Below, piece after piece: positions 47,001-58,000 of a DNA stretch of 64,000 bases. Numbering within the stretch: position 1 is the first letter of the stretch; every line of letters begins with the position of its first letter. The notes below the pieces were generated by a model that worked only from the letters and a program-made list of their open reading frames with translations, was not told the DNA's origin and did not search any database. Location: assembly GCF_029852145.1 (NCBI RefSeq), contig NC_079979.1:677501-741500 (forward strand). The letters are read 5' to 3'. A program made the position numbers and the translations under genes. The DNA comes from Microplitis mediator. Lineage: Eukaryota; Arthropoda; Insecta; Hymenoptera; Braconidae.

Positions 47001-50000
47001 GACGAGAAATTACTCAAGAGCTAAAGAAATCTATACCGAGTAGTGTCTGGATTTGAAGGGCATCTAGTTACCTCATTTGTACTTTAATATAACTTCTTTT
47101 TTTTCAATTATTCTATCCAATTTAATTGGGTTATTTATTTTTAGTGCATGCTGTGGAGCTGGTACATGGCCAATGACACTCAGTTCTACGTACTGGGAAT
47201 TCTATTGCTCCTGCTGAGCGTTAAATATTTTAAGGCTGTCTCAGTTGCGGTTGTACTATTGATTGTTTCCTCTTGGTTTACTACTTTTACCGTCGCTTAT
47301 ACTAATGATTATATTGCTAGGTAAGTAAATTTGTCATTTTTGGAATTTAATTTGTCTAGAATTTACGCGACAGACCCGGACTGGGTCCGGAAAATCTTCC
47401 TGATGACTAAAAATTTGTTTTGACTCATAATTTTTAATTAAATCTTCTTTACCGACCAAGTAAAATTTTTTACTGTCGACAAAATTTTCTGTGTACAGAC
47501 GGTAATAATTACATGTTGACACGAAAATTTTTACTAACTACTGTTCTCGTTATCGACCAAAAAAAACTTACCGACAGTCGATTTTTTTACCGGCCGTAAT
47601 TAAGGGTTTAATTTCAAGACCTTGGCATGAAAGTAATTTTTACCGACAGCTGTAATTTTTACTGACAGATTAAAGTTTCTATACCGGCTGTTATCCTTTT
47701 TTACCGACACTGGAATTTATAACCAGCCGTAATGAATCTTTTGTTTACTATATATTGATGTAAAAATAACTTTTACCACAAATTGTAATTTTTACCGGCA
47801 AAAAAAATTTCCATACTGACTGCAATTATTTGTTTTACTGACAATCAAATTTATCACTGACCGTAATTGATGTGTCATGTACCAGATATTGTCTTGAAGT
47901 AAATTTTACTGACAATCATAATTTTTACCGGCAGAAAAGATTTTCCGTACTGACTGTGGTAATATTTTGCACCGACACTTAAAATTCGTTCCAGTTGTAA
48001 TAAATATTTTAATTACACGTCATTGATCCAACAATAATTGCTACCGGCAATTTTAACATTTACTGACAGATGTACTTTTTACTGACCGTCGTAGTTTTTA
48101 CTGACAGTTGTAGTTTTTATTGACAGTTGTAGTTGTTACTGAGAGTTCTAATTTTTATCGTCGGTTGTGATTTTTTACTGACGGATGTAGTTTTTACTGA
48201 CAGTTGTAATTTCTACCAACCAATGTAATTTTTATCGACAGCTGTAATTTTTACCAAGCGTTGTAGTTTTTACTGACAGTTGTACTTTTTACCGATCGTC
48301 GTTGTTCTTACTGACAGTTGTAGTTGTTACTGAGAGTTGTAATTTTTACCGTCGGTTGTGATATTTCACTGATGATTGTAATTTTTACTGACAGTTGTAC
48401 TTTTTACCGACCGTCGTTGTTTTTACTGACAGTTGTGGTTGTTACTGAGAGTTGTAATTTTTACCGTCGGTTGTGATTTTTTTACTGACAGTTGTAATTT
48501 TTACCGAGCGTTGTAGTTTTCACTGATGATTGTAATTTTTACTGACAGTTGTAATTTTTACTGACAGTTGTACTTTTTGCCGAGCGTCGTAGTTTTTACT
48601 GACAGTTGTAATTTTTACCGAGCGTTGTAGTTTTCACTGATGGTTTTAATTTTTACTGTCGCTTGTAATTTTTACTGACAGTTGTAATTTTTACTGACAG
48701 TTGTAATTTTTACTGACAGTTGTAATTTTTACTGACAGTTGTAATTTTTACTGACAGTTGTACTTTTTGCCGAGCGTCGTAGTTTTTACTGACAGTTGTA
48801 ATTTTTACCGAGCGTTGTAGTTTTCACTGATGGTTTTAATTTTTACTGCCGCTTGTAATTTTTCTGACAGTTGTAATTTTTACTGACAGTTGTACTTTTT
48901 ACCGAGCGTCGTAGTTTTTACTGACAGTTGTAATTTATACCGAGCGTCGTAGTTTTTACTGACAGTTGTAATTTTTACCGAGCGTCGTAGTTTTTACTGA
49001 CAGTTGTAATTTTCACCGACAAGCCTAATTCTTACCGGCATCAAAATTTTTAATACTGACCCGATAACTGTGTCATCGACCCTAGCTTCATTTTTACCCA
49101 CAAAAAAAACTAACGACAGTCCAATTTTCTTTACTGACCGGTAAAATTTTTTACCGACCGAATCGTTTTTTCTCAGAATACAGGAACCATTTGCACTATT
49201 TGATGAATTATATGACAAGCCATGGCTCCGTGCTGGTCCCTACTTTGTTGGCACGATAACCGGGTGGCTTTTGTTCAAAACTAACTGCAAGCTTCACACT
49301 CCCGGCGTAAGTACAAACCCTCAAAGGAAAAATGAAAGCTCCCAATTAGACAACTAGAGATGAAATTCCCATAATATTAAACAATAAATATATTATCTGC
49401 AGTGGGTTAAATTTATCGGGTGGATTATTTCAAGCGGAATAATGATGGCAGTTGTGTACGGCCTCTATCCTGGTGATATGACCGTAACAGTGAGTTCAGC
49501 TTACGCAGCACTGGGTCATACTGCATGGGCAATTGCTGTTTCATTTATTGTCATACAATGTTGCACTGGTTCTGCCGCTATTGTCAATAGTTTTTTATCA
49601 TTACGACTTATTTATCCCATGTCACGGCTCACATACTGCGCGTATCTTGTCCATCCTGTTATCATGATGATCACCAGCATGCAAATGGATGGACCGCTAC
49701 ATATTCACAACGGCCTTGTTGTAAGTTTTATTTTGGTAAAAAAAAAATTACCGACTGAGTGAAATTTCTTTATCGATTTTTTTTTATAATATTTAAATTA
49801 CGTTATTTTTTTATCAGCAGCAATGAGTTCTAGGGATTTATAATTTTTTTTATGAAAATTGGGCACCAAAATTCGGGAATTCAAATTCATTATTTTAGGG
49901 ACTGCATTTATTGTGTCATTTAATGATGATCGATCATTTTTTTTTCTACTGATCGTAGAATTTTCGATCGGTCTAAGAATTCTATGCTAGTCTTAGAATT

Positions 50001-51173
50001 TTTTATCGATCCTACAATTTTTATACTGGCTCTAGAATTTCGACTAGTGTTAAGATTTCTACCGATCCTAGAATTTTGCAAAGGTCTTAGAATTTTGACA
50101 GGTCTTAGATTTTTTACCGGTCTTAGAATTCTTACCTTGTCCTAGAATTTTTTACTGATTCTAGAATTCTATGCTAGTCCTATAATTTTCTAACGATCTT
50201 AGAATTTTTTACTGACCCTAGAATTTTTACTGGTCTTAGAATCTTTACCGCTGCCAGAATTTTCAACTAGTCTTAGAATTTTTACCGATTCTAGAATTCT
50301 ATTCCAGTCCTAGAATTTTCTACCGATCCTAGATTTTTTTACTGACCCTATAATTTTTACCACTGCTAGAATTTTCAACTAGTCCTAGAATTTCCTATCG
50401 ATTCTAGAATTCTATGCCAGTCCTATAATTTTCTAACGATCTTAGAATTTTTTACTGACCCTAGAATTTTTACTGGTCTTAGAATCTTTACCGCTGCCAG
50501 AATTTTCAACTAGTCTTAGAATTTTTACCGATTCTAGAATTCTATTCCAGTCCTAGAATTTTCTACCGATCCTAGATTTTTTTACTGACCCTATAATTTT
50601 TACCACTGCTAGAATTTTCAACTAGTCCTAGAATTTTTCACCCATTCTAGAATTCTATGCCAGTCCTAGAATTTTCTAACGATCTTAGAATTTCTTACTG
50701 ACCCTAGAATTTTTTACTGACCCTAGAATTTTGACTGATTATAGAATTTTTACCTAGTCCTAGAATTTTTTTACTGATTCCGAATTTTTGTGCTTGCCCT
50801 AAAATTTTTTACCAATCTTAGAATACTTTCGGTCCCAGAATGTTTTACTGTCCCTGAATTTTTACCAGTCTTAGAATTTTTGACTAGACCTAATATGTTT
50901 TGACTGTCCTAGAATTTCTTTCCGTTCCTAGAATTTTAACTGGTCTTAGAATTTTCACCGAGATTACATTTTTTTTTACCAATCAAAAGTTTTTTTGAAC
51001 TGAAAAAAATCTATTTTACCTAAAAAAAAATATTTTTTTAGCTGACTGTCTACTTCGGAAATCTAGTGTCTTCATATTTAATGTCATTCTGCATCTCGCT
51101 GGCTCTAGAGGCGCCGGTAGTAAATCTACTTAAAATAGCATTTGCTTCAAATAAAAGGCCGACGAATCGATAA
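38041..51173 (+). CDS. Nose resistant to fluoxetine (NRF-6)-like acyltransferase-3 family membrane protein, 12 exons, 813 residues
   Basis: Exons: 38041-38488, 40546-40760, 41127-41335, 44434-44696, 44927-45097, 45244-45337, 45396-45515, 46373-46538, 47145-47320, 49177-49306, 49403-49720, 51042-51173. All junctions are GT-AG and phases match; 2442 nt gives 813 residues plus TAA. Residues 1-20 are a signal peptide. About 100-290 form the extracellular NRF domain (WLTDIYDPLRWHRIPG, KMLDASGRY across exons 1/2, GLCLPATC). A membrane helix follows (GGVIAVLMLIATVYDYRR), then an Asn/Lys-rich cytoplasmic loop (about 320-380). The acyltransferase-3 domain runs from about 405 to the end (CLHGLRVLSLGWVILVHTYL with His426, ENKTLRTVTERNFMFQTISN, many helices, AYLVHP). 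Family members in worms and insects transport or modify lipophilic molecules; the substrate here is unknown. The exon 4/5 join (acceptor TTTGAG at 44926) is the least certain. PolyA signals lie near 51310. Confidence 0.93.
38489..40545 (+). repeat. Intron 1 of the NRF-6-like gene, TTTGGGCCTTA clusters
   Basis: Clusters at 38740-39500 and 39900-40520 hold about 35 TTGGGCC words, all in the same polarity as the gene. 39510-39890 between them is motif-free ordinary sequence. Two TTGGGCC words lie within 50 bp of the exon 2 acceptor. Confidence 0.88.
40761..41126 (+). other. Intron 2 of the NRF-6-like gene, CCGACA-type words
   Basis: GC-richer than other introns, with repeated TTACCG(A/G)C, CTTACCGACC, TTTTACCGACAG and CAGGTCCACT words. 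The ACCGACA word foreshadows the larger arrays of introns 7 and 9. Confidence 0.65.
41336..44433 (+). repeat. Intron 3 of the NRF-6-like gene, TTGGGCC cluster then ATTGAATCAGTGAAA array
   Basis: 41730-42420 holds about 18 TTTGGGCCTTA words. 42430-43250 is ordinary AT-rich sequence. 43260-44220 holds about 40 degenerate 22-25 bp units of the form ATCACTGATTGAATCAGTGAAATTCT, whose core (CACTGATT...AATCAGTG) is palindromic. The array ends about 200 bp before exon 4. Confidence 0.9.
45516..46372 (+). repeat. Intron 7 of the NRF-6-like gene, five tandem units of about 110-125 bp
   Basis: Each unit has CTTCTGTTTTACCGGCAGTT, CGCAGTCGATATGAAATTT, GGAAGATCTCCAGTCGGCAA and a short GTGAGTAAAAAA tail. 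Units start near 45620, 45748, 45877, 45997 and 46108. They are 85-95% alike, so expansion is fairly recent. Confidence 0.9.
47321..49176 (+). repeat. Intron 9 of the NRF-6-like gene, TTTTTACTGACAGTTGTAA minisatellite
   Basis: From about 47560 to 49165 there are about 80 units of 18-22 bp of the form TTTTTAC(T/C)GACAGTTGTAA, with variants such as CCGAGCGTCGTAG. A higher-order block repeats between 48540 and 48900 (TTGCCGAGCGTCGTAGTTTT then GATGGTTTTAATTTTTACTG). No word lies inside an exon. Confidence 0.93.
49721..51041 (+). repeat. Intron 11 of the NRF-6-like gene, CCTAGAATTTTTTACCGAT minisatellite
   Basis: From 49940 to 50970 there are about 50 units of 19-23 bp (TCTTAGAATTTTTACCGGTC, CCTAGAATTCTATGCCAGT). 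Longer duplications of about 240 bp occur (50160-50400 against 50400-50640). Confidence 0.93.
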
Positions 51174-51526
51174 AATTAATTTAATACTCAGCAATATCAA
51201 ATTTAATTTCATATTTATAATTATTATTTTAAATATATTTTAATTATTATTATTATTGTTATTATTATTATTATTATTAATATTATTGTAATGCAATTTA
51301 TGTACCTGTAATAAATAAATTTTTTATAAAAATAAAACAAAGTTGATATTTGATTGAATGACATATATATTTCTTTTCAATTTATATGATTGATATTAAA
51401 TAAAATATAAATATATATATAAACCGGAAATTAAATTCCAATCGTTGGAAATAATAATAATCATTATTATTATTACAAGTATATATTTATTGAATCAATA
51501 AGAAAGGGATACAAAAATAGAATTTT

Positions 51527-51588
<62 letters not shown>

Positions 51589-52160
51589 TTTTAATTTAAA
51601 GAAATATAAAAAAATATCGTACACTAAAAAATTCCAAGCTGTCATATTTATTTTTTAATATTTTACAAACATATATTTATATATAAATATATACTAAAAA
51701 ATATATATGATGTGGGTACTCATTTTAAAGAGCATCAAATTCTATGTCTCATGATATATATATATATATATATTTTTTTTTTTTTTGATTGATTAAATGT
51801 CAGTTTTTTTTTGCCAATGACAGCCGTGAAAATTGATTGATCAAAAAACCACTTGATAATTGAAAATAAACGTTTCCTTATGATAATTTCCCTTTGTGAT
51901 AAAATATATGATAAATGAAAGTGAGCTTCGAAGGTGAGTGAGGTCAACTGTAATAAATTTACCAAGAATCAATTTTTTTTTATTAACTCGGCTATAAATT
52001 CGGATATCTCAAGAAGTTGCTAATGAAATTCGGTTGATAAATTGTAAAAATTATTGTCGGGTGTCTGAACTTTGTAATCAGGCCAAGTTTATTTCTGGAT
52101 CTTCATTTCTTAAGCAGCTACAAATTTTCAAAATTTATCAAATTATTTTTTTCACATTTA
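51174..52160. other. 3' flank of the NRF-6-like gene, AT-rich with TA microsatellites
   Basis: Probable 3' UTR with AATAAA near 51310 and 51400. A (TA)n run of about 50 bp starts near 51533 and shorter TA runs lie near 51660-51770. The 76-residue minus-strand frame ending in Lys/Ile-Tyr runs is a by-product. Confidence 0.7.
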
Positions 52161-52756
52161 TAATTTCAATCTCGAGTTTCTGTCTATAGATAGATATCTC
52201 GGAAATCATTGATCGGAACCCTATCAACTAAAAACGGAAGTTGTTTTTGGAACCTTAACCTTCAATTTGAGCCCAATGTCGAGCCTTAATCTCAATTTTT
52301 CTAGAAGTTATGAATTTCTAAAGCTTCTCTCTCAGATTCAAAAATTCAATGGTTCAAAAATCTCCCTCTATTTATATAGATCTATATAAATCGATATCTC
52401 GAAAGCTATTGATCGGAACTTTATTAACCAAAAACAAAAGTTGTTCCTTGAACCTTCACCTTGAAATTGAGCCCAATAACGAGCCTTAATCTCAATTTTT
52501 CTAGAAGTTATGAATTTCTAAAGCTTCACTTTCAGATTCAAAAATTCAATAGTTCAAAAATCTTCCTCTATTTATATAGATCTATATAAATCGATATCTC
52601 GAAAGTTATTGATCGGAACTTTATTAACCAAAAACAAAAGTTGTTCCTTGAACCTTCACCTTCAAATTGAGCCCAACTATGAACCTTAATCTCAATTTTC
52701 TTAGAAGTTACGAATTTTCAAATTCCAGATTCAAAAATTGAATTTCCCAAAAATAT
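52161..52756 (+). repeat. Repeat A tandem monomers
   Basis: Three units of about 190 bp (GATATCTCGAAAGCTATTGA, TTGTTCCTTGAACCTTCACC, CGAGCCTTAATCTCAATTTT). The last is interrupted by the CCCGTGT element at 52757 and resumes at 53465. Confidence 0.9.
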
Positions 52757-53464
52757 CCCGTGTAAAAAAAACTCGTTCCAAAAAGATTCCAAAAAAGTTC
52801 CGCATATGGAACTTCTAAACATGAGACAGATTAGAACTTCGAATGGAACTTTTTTGGAACGTTAGTAATTTTGATGGTAAAAAAAAAGTTGTTATGAGCA
52901 AATTTAGAGTCAAAAAAGGACGTTCTTGGAACTTTTTTGGAATTTTTTATGGACGCTTTTTTTTAGTTCTATAAAAAATTCAAAAGTAGTGATTTTTGAA
53001 CTATTTTGGCATGTTTCTGGAACGTCTTTATTCTACAAAAGATGCAAAAGAAGTGATTTTTGAAAGTTTTTGGAACGCCTTTTTTAGTCCATAAAAAGTC
53101 AAAAGTGGTGATTCTGGAACTTTCTTGGAATGTTTTTGGAACATCTACTTTAGTTCTATATTAAGTTGTAAAGTAACGATTTTTGAACCGTTTTTGAATG
53201 TTTTTGGAACGTCTTTTTTAGCTTTCGAAAAAGGCCAAAAGTGGTGATTATGGAACTTTTTTTGAATGTCCATTTAAAATTCCAAAAATTTCTAAGAACG
53301 TTCTTTTTTGACTCTAAATTCACTCATAAAAACTTTTTATTTACCATCAAAATGACTAACGTTCCAAAAAAGTTCCATTCAAAGTTCTAATCTGTCTCAT
53401 GTTTAGAAGTTCCACATGCAGAACTTTTTTGAAATCTTTTTGGAACAAATCTTTTTTACACGGG
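52757..53464. mobile_element. CCCGTGT-family TIR element, copy 3 (708 bp)
   Basis: CCCGTGTAAAAAAAACTCGT at the left, TCTTTTTTACACGGG at the right. Flanking 2-bp AT (52755-52756, 53465-53466) is consistent with a 2-bp target duplication. It is about 95% alike to copy 1 over its length and in the same orientation. No transposase frame. Confidence 0.92.
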
Positions 53465-53466
53465 AT

Positions 53467-53870
53467 ATCTGTCTGGATATCATGAGATATCTCTCTGTAT
53501 ATATGGATCTAAATAAATCGATATCTCGAAAGCTATTGATCGGAACTCTATTAACCAAAAACAAAAGTTGTTCCTTGAACCTTCACCTTGAAATTGAGCC
53601 CAACTACGAGCCTTAATCTCAATTTCCCTCGAAGTTATGAATTTCCAAATTCCAGATTAATAAATTAGACTTCCCAAAAATTGTCCTCCATCTATATGAA
53701 TCTAAATAGATCGATATCTCGAAAACTACTAATCGAAACTCAATCAACCAAAAATAAAAATTGTATCGGAATGTTCAAGCTTCAAAATGAGCCCAACCCC
53801 GACCCTTAAACCTAATTAGGTTTCGAGTTACGAATTTTCAAAGCTTAAAATTATAAAACCCTCTAACCAA
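53467..53870 (+). repeat. Repeat A monomers
   Basis: Two further units with GATATCTCGAAAGCTATTGA and GATATCTCGAAAACTACTAA; the second is diverged at its 3' end. Confidence 0.85.
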
Positions 53871-54009
53871 AAACTACTTAATTAGCAATTATGATAATAA
53901 ATTAGCAATTTTAATGGAATGATAGATAAATTAATAACAATTTAGGGATGAAAGGATACATTATGGTAGATTGGATGAGGCGGTTAGCTACGAGAATGTC
54001 TGAAATCAG

Positions 54010-54177
54010 TGCCCAGATGGTTGGGATGCAATATAATAGCTAGTTCAGCTCAACACATTCCCGAGCACATAACGCCTCTTCTCCCATTGAACCAACACTC
54101 GCGCAACCCGACAACGGCTGTGCCGGGTGATAAGTGGGTGGCCCGTGGGTGGCAGCAGTCGGGTCCCAGTCGCACGG
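54010..54177 (+). other. Possible exon of an unknown gene
   Basis: A GC-richer island in AT-rich DNA, preceded by TGAAATCAG (acceptor-like, ending 54009) and followed by a consensus donor GTGAGT at 54178. The open frame across it has 56 codons with mixed composition (Pro, His, Ser, Trp) and no domain I recognise. There is no ATG at its start, so it would be an internal exon. It might equally be a conserved non-coding or retroelement fragment. Confidence 0.25.
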
Positions 54178-54239
54178 GTGAGTTAACAAACACCAAACAC
54201 TCACTCGTTAATTCTATTGTTATTATTTATTTATAACTC

Positions 54240-54836
54240 GGATCCTATTGCTGCGATTATTTGACATCTAATTAATATTTCATTACTCATGTTTACTCTC
54301 TCTAAAATATATATCATGTTGTTTATTCAAATCTAATTTAAATATGACCTTTGGCCTTCGGAAATTTCGAAATTTTCAACCCCGATAAAAACCCGAGTCA
54401 AAATTGAAAAGGTGATTTGAGCCTCCAAATTCTACACGAGGGTAAGAAGCTTCCAATCATTTTTTTAGGATATGAAGATCCATGGATTTAAAAGGTGATT
54501 TGAACCTAAACGTGGTAACTTTGTCCGCTTTTACCAAGTTTAGGTTCAAATCATATTTTTAAAAAAGTAAAATGAGCCTCCAGAGCCTAAATTTATAGAT
54601 CGAGAATAAGACTCTCATCGGATCGCGGACAATTGGTAAAGAAACAGAAGGGAAAAGGGGGCCACTAATTAGAAATGGCTGCCATGATCGAAAAAAATTT
54701 GAAATTTTGAAATTCCAAAAATAATTTCTTCGTAATAAACGTTTTGTTGGAAGTTAAAAAATAATAAAATTTAAAATATTTATAATAATAGCGAAAGTTA
54801 TACTAGTAGGCGTTCGAATAGAATAGTAGGGGAGGG
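54240..54836. other. Low-repeat stretch
   Basis: Contains related phrases GGTGATTTGA(G/A)CCT and TAGGTTCAAATCA at 54400-54560, otherwise no structure or gene recognised. Confidence 0.4.
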
Positions 54837-54838
54837 TG

Positions 54839-55576
54839 GGGCAGAGCGGCCCCCCTGAAATTTTGACCAAAAAAAAAATTTTTTTTTTTTCGACTAATTA
54901 CTATAAATCCGATATGTTTGCGCATTTTTACCCCTACGCATGACATTTGGGGCAAAATGGACAAGCCCAAAATTTTGAAAAAGTGATTTTTTCATATTTT
55001 TATCGTCAAATTAAAAAAAAATTATTATAATTCCACATTTCTAGCCCTACGCATAACACCTGGGGCAAAATGGACCTGCCGAAACTTCCGAAAAAATTAT
55101 TTTTTCTTTTTTTTCGGCCGTTTCTCTATGTAAGAGGCAAATTTGGTCACTAAAAATTTATAAAAATTAATTTTTTTTTTTTAGTTGATAAATTTTTGAA
55201 ATAAAGTAAAATTATAGAATTGATTTTTTTTTTATTAAATAACAATTAGTAATTAAGGTAATCGAGAGTGAACGATTTTTTACGCTTTAAAAAATTTTTT
55301 TCGAGTAATATAAAACCAAAAATAGTTGTCAAGAAAAAGAAATACTTTCTTAATGATAAAAACAATTTAAAAAAAAAAAAAAACGAAAAAAAAAAATTTT
55401 TTATCACTTTTTGGAGGGGGGGCCGCTCTGCCCCACAAAAAAAAAAAAAATTTTCAGAATTTTGGCAAAATGTCCATAAATTTGTTCGAAATAGGGCAAA
55501 AGTAAAGTAATCTTATGGTTGAAAGCCACAAAAAATAATAATTGGCTTAGGGGGGCCGCTCTGCCCCACCCTCCCC
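54839..55576. mobile_element. GGGGAGGG-family TIR element, copy 2 (738 bp, reverse of copy 1)
   Basis: Ends match copy 1 exactly over GGGGAGGGTGGGGCAGAGCG on both sides, flanked by TA (54837-54838, 55577-55578). The interior is the reverse complement of 5945-6688, differing mainly in homopolymer lengths. That near identity implies recent mobility. The 80-residue Lys-rich plus-strand frame is a by-product. Confidence 0.94.
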
Positions 55577-55731
55577 TACTAAGTCATTCGAAATTCGAAT
55601 TGAATAATTAGAACCTTTGAGTTATTAGTATATGATTAATTAATTATTTTATGTGAAAACTAAATACAAACGATGTATTGGAAAACTGAAACTGCCAAAG
55701 AATTTGAAAAAAACTGCTCAAAACTAATCTG

Positions 55732-55806
55732 CTGCCGCCGGGATTCGAATCCACGACCTTACGAATATGAAGCAGAACCACTGCCGCACTGCTACTCGGA
55801 CGCTCA
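55732..55806 (-). pseudogene. tRNA-like sequence (pseudogene or SINE head)
   Basis: The minus strand has a B-box-like GGATTCGAATCC (55741-55752) and, about 40 nt upstream, a Ser/Leu-like GAGTAGCAGTGCGGCAGTGG. A possible CAT anticodon lies in TTCATAT. The acceptor arms do not pair, so I treat it as a degenerate tRNA-like sequence. Confidence 0.45.
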
Positions 55807-55809
55807 CGA

Positions 55810-56612
55810 TCGGTTGGAAAAATCTTTATGTATTTAGAACGCAGATATTATTATAACAATAATATCATGCTAAAGAATTGAGCTCATTCGAAGTTACATG
55901 TTAAAAGTATGGTAGGCCTTGGAGGGTTAAAATACCATTTTAAAAAGGTTATTAAGTTCTCCATACGCTACGCTTAGGACATCGAGGACTTAAATAACAT
56001 ATTACATTCAGCGGCAAGTCCAACATCAAAAGAACTGAGGCTTTGGAGGCTCAAACTACTGTTTTAATTTTGACTCAGAACTGTTTATAAATCATTTTCG
56101 ATGTCTCGAATTTTCGAAGTTGAATATAAAATATTTATATTTTCAAGCCTGAAAAAACTAATGTAATACAAAGTATTATCGAGTGAAAAATATGTAAATT
56201 AATGTTTTCAAGCTCTTTGATCTCGAAAACAGCGGGAAGTTGTGGGCCTGCCCGACTAGAAAAAAAGTTGTAAGACCTATTAGTATCCAATTAGGTTCCC
56301 GATATGGCCCGCGGGGTCAACCGATGTACAGATTTTTTTTTTATGTTAAAAGTTCTCGGAGCACTCAAAAATTTTTAGCATGGTATTACGGAAAATAAGC
56401 TTTTAAACAATAAAGAGAAATAAAAAATCAAAAATGGTTATCATCGAAAAATTTTCGATTTTTTAAAAAAATCTGAAAACAAACAATGAAGATAGGTTGC
56501 AATATTTTTTTTGTATTTGTTGTCGAATAGTACATTCAAAACCAAAAATTTTGAAAAACAAAAAAAAAAACGTCCCAATCAGTCAAATTTTGGAAAAGTT
56601 ATGGCTATTTAA
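55810..56612. repeat. Mixed dispersed repeat fragments
   Basis: 56195-56246 matches the right end of the AACTTCCCGC element (TCGAAAACAGCGGGAAGTT), and CCCGCGGGGTCAAC near 56310 also matches the flank of that element near 59310. The rest is AT-rich with no gene. Confidence 0.5.
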
Positions 56613-57325
56613 GGGGGGGGTAGGGTTTTAAAGGCGAAAAAAAAGCATATTTTTGTGATTTTTTCCCGGCGAGATGAGTAATATAATTTCATTAAACTTA
56701 ATCACATATTATTGTACAACTTTTAAAGAATATCAGAAAAAATTTTCAACGAAAAATATTTATTAATAAGCCGGTGACGTTGAATCTTCGGAGGTGCCTC
56801 GAAAAAAAAGTCGTTTTGCGGTGAACATCATAACTCGTTACCGGATCATCGGAAAAAAAAAAATTGATATGCATTTTAAAGTTGATGTATTTTTCGAGGT
56901 AACCACGAAGAGTTTTTTTTTTTTTTTTTTTTTCGATTTTTTGCAGCACTTGGAAGTGAAAAACGCGATTTTAGCTCAAAAAATCGCGGTTAATTTGTTA
57001 TTAAAAAATAGAAAAAAATGAAAAACAAAAAAAAACTCTTCGTAGTTACCTGTTGATTTGTGTGAAGAAGTAATGTTCAAATTTTCAAAGGGATCGGTTC
57101 AGTACATTTTGAGTTATGATGTTCACGGACTTTAAAAATAACGTTTTCGGGAAAATCCATTTAAAGTTTTTTATTCGTGAAAATTTGAAATAAACTATCA
57201 ATCAAAGAATATTAATTTTTATACTTATATTGAGTCATCAGTTTACATTCTTTGAAAGACACACAGCCGAAGAAAGGGATTCGGAAGAACAAAGAAAATT
57301 GCAGCTGATTTCTACTAGGGGTATG
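56613..57325 (-). repeat. Repeat R copy 2 (reverse)
   Basis: Reverse complement of 34470-35192, beginning with a G run (56613-56620). Shared blocks include GATGAGTAATATAATTTCAT, CATAACTCGTTACCGGATCA, TTACCTGTTGATTTGTGTGA and GATCGGTTCAGTACATTTTG. It has the same internal fold-back around 56920. Confidence 0.87.
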
Positions 57326-57640
57326 TAGGGGCAGGTCGGGCAGGTATAAAAATCAGGTATCACGGCCGGTCATCTGAAACGCTGTACCTCCGTTAGTTTT
57401 ACTCGGATTGATTTAAAATTTGTACACAATATTCTCGACATATTGTTCATTCAGAAAAAAAATAAAAATAAAAATAAAAAAAAAAATTTTACAACCCTAC
57501 CCCCCCTTAAAAACAAGGCATTTTTTTCAAAAAATCATAACTATTTTTGGTTGGTTGAAAAAATTTGAAAAAATCATGAGAAACGTTTTTGATGGGGTAG
57601 AAAAAAAATAAAATTTTCAGCCAAATAAAAAGGGTCGGGT
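57326..57640. other. Dispersed-repeat-like stretch
   Basis: TCATCTGAAACGCTGTACC, a C run (57500-57506) and AATCATAACTATTTTTGGTTG resemble pieces of the 33-34 kb repeats; no gene. Confidence 0.4.
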
Positions 57641-58000
57641 TCCGAAAGTGGTCGATTTGGCTCCATATATAAACCAATATCTCAAAAAGTATTGATTGGA
57701 ATCCTTTCAATCAAAAATAAAACTTGTTCCTTGGGCCCTCACCCTTAATTTGAGCCTAATGAAGAGACTTAATCTCAATTTTCCTAGAAGTTACGAATTT
57801 TCAAATTCCCTGCTCCCGATCTTCAACTTATCCCCAATTCTGTTCCTTAATTGAAATATCTCCAGAACATTAATTTCAAAAACAAAAATATTTATTTTTT
57901 TTTTATTCATAAAAATATAACTCGTTATCAAAAACTGATATCTCGAAACAACAATCGCCGAAACTGAATCAACCGAAAATATAAATTTATACTTAAGCCC
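57641..58000 (+). repeat. Repeat A monomers, diverged
   Basis: ATATCTCAAAAAGTATTGATT, AACTTGTTCCTTGGGCCCTC, AATCTCAATTTTCCTAGAAG and a second weak unit near 57940. Confidence 0.75.
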
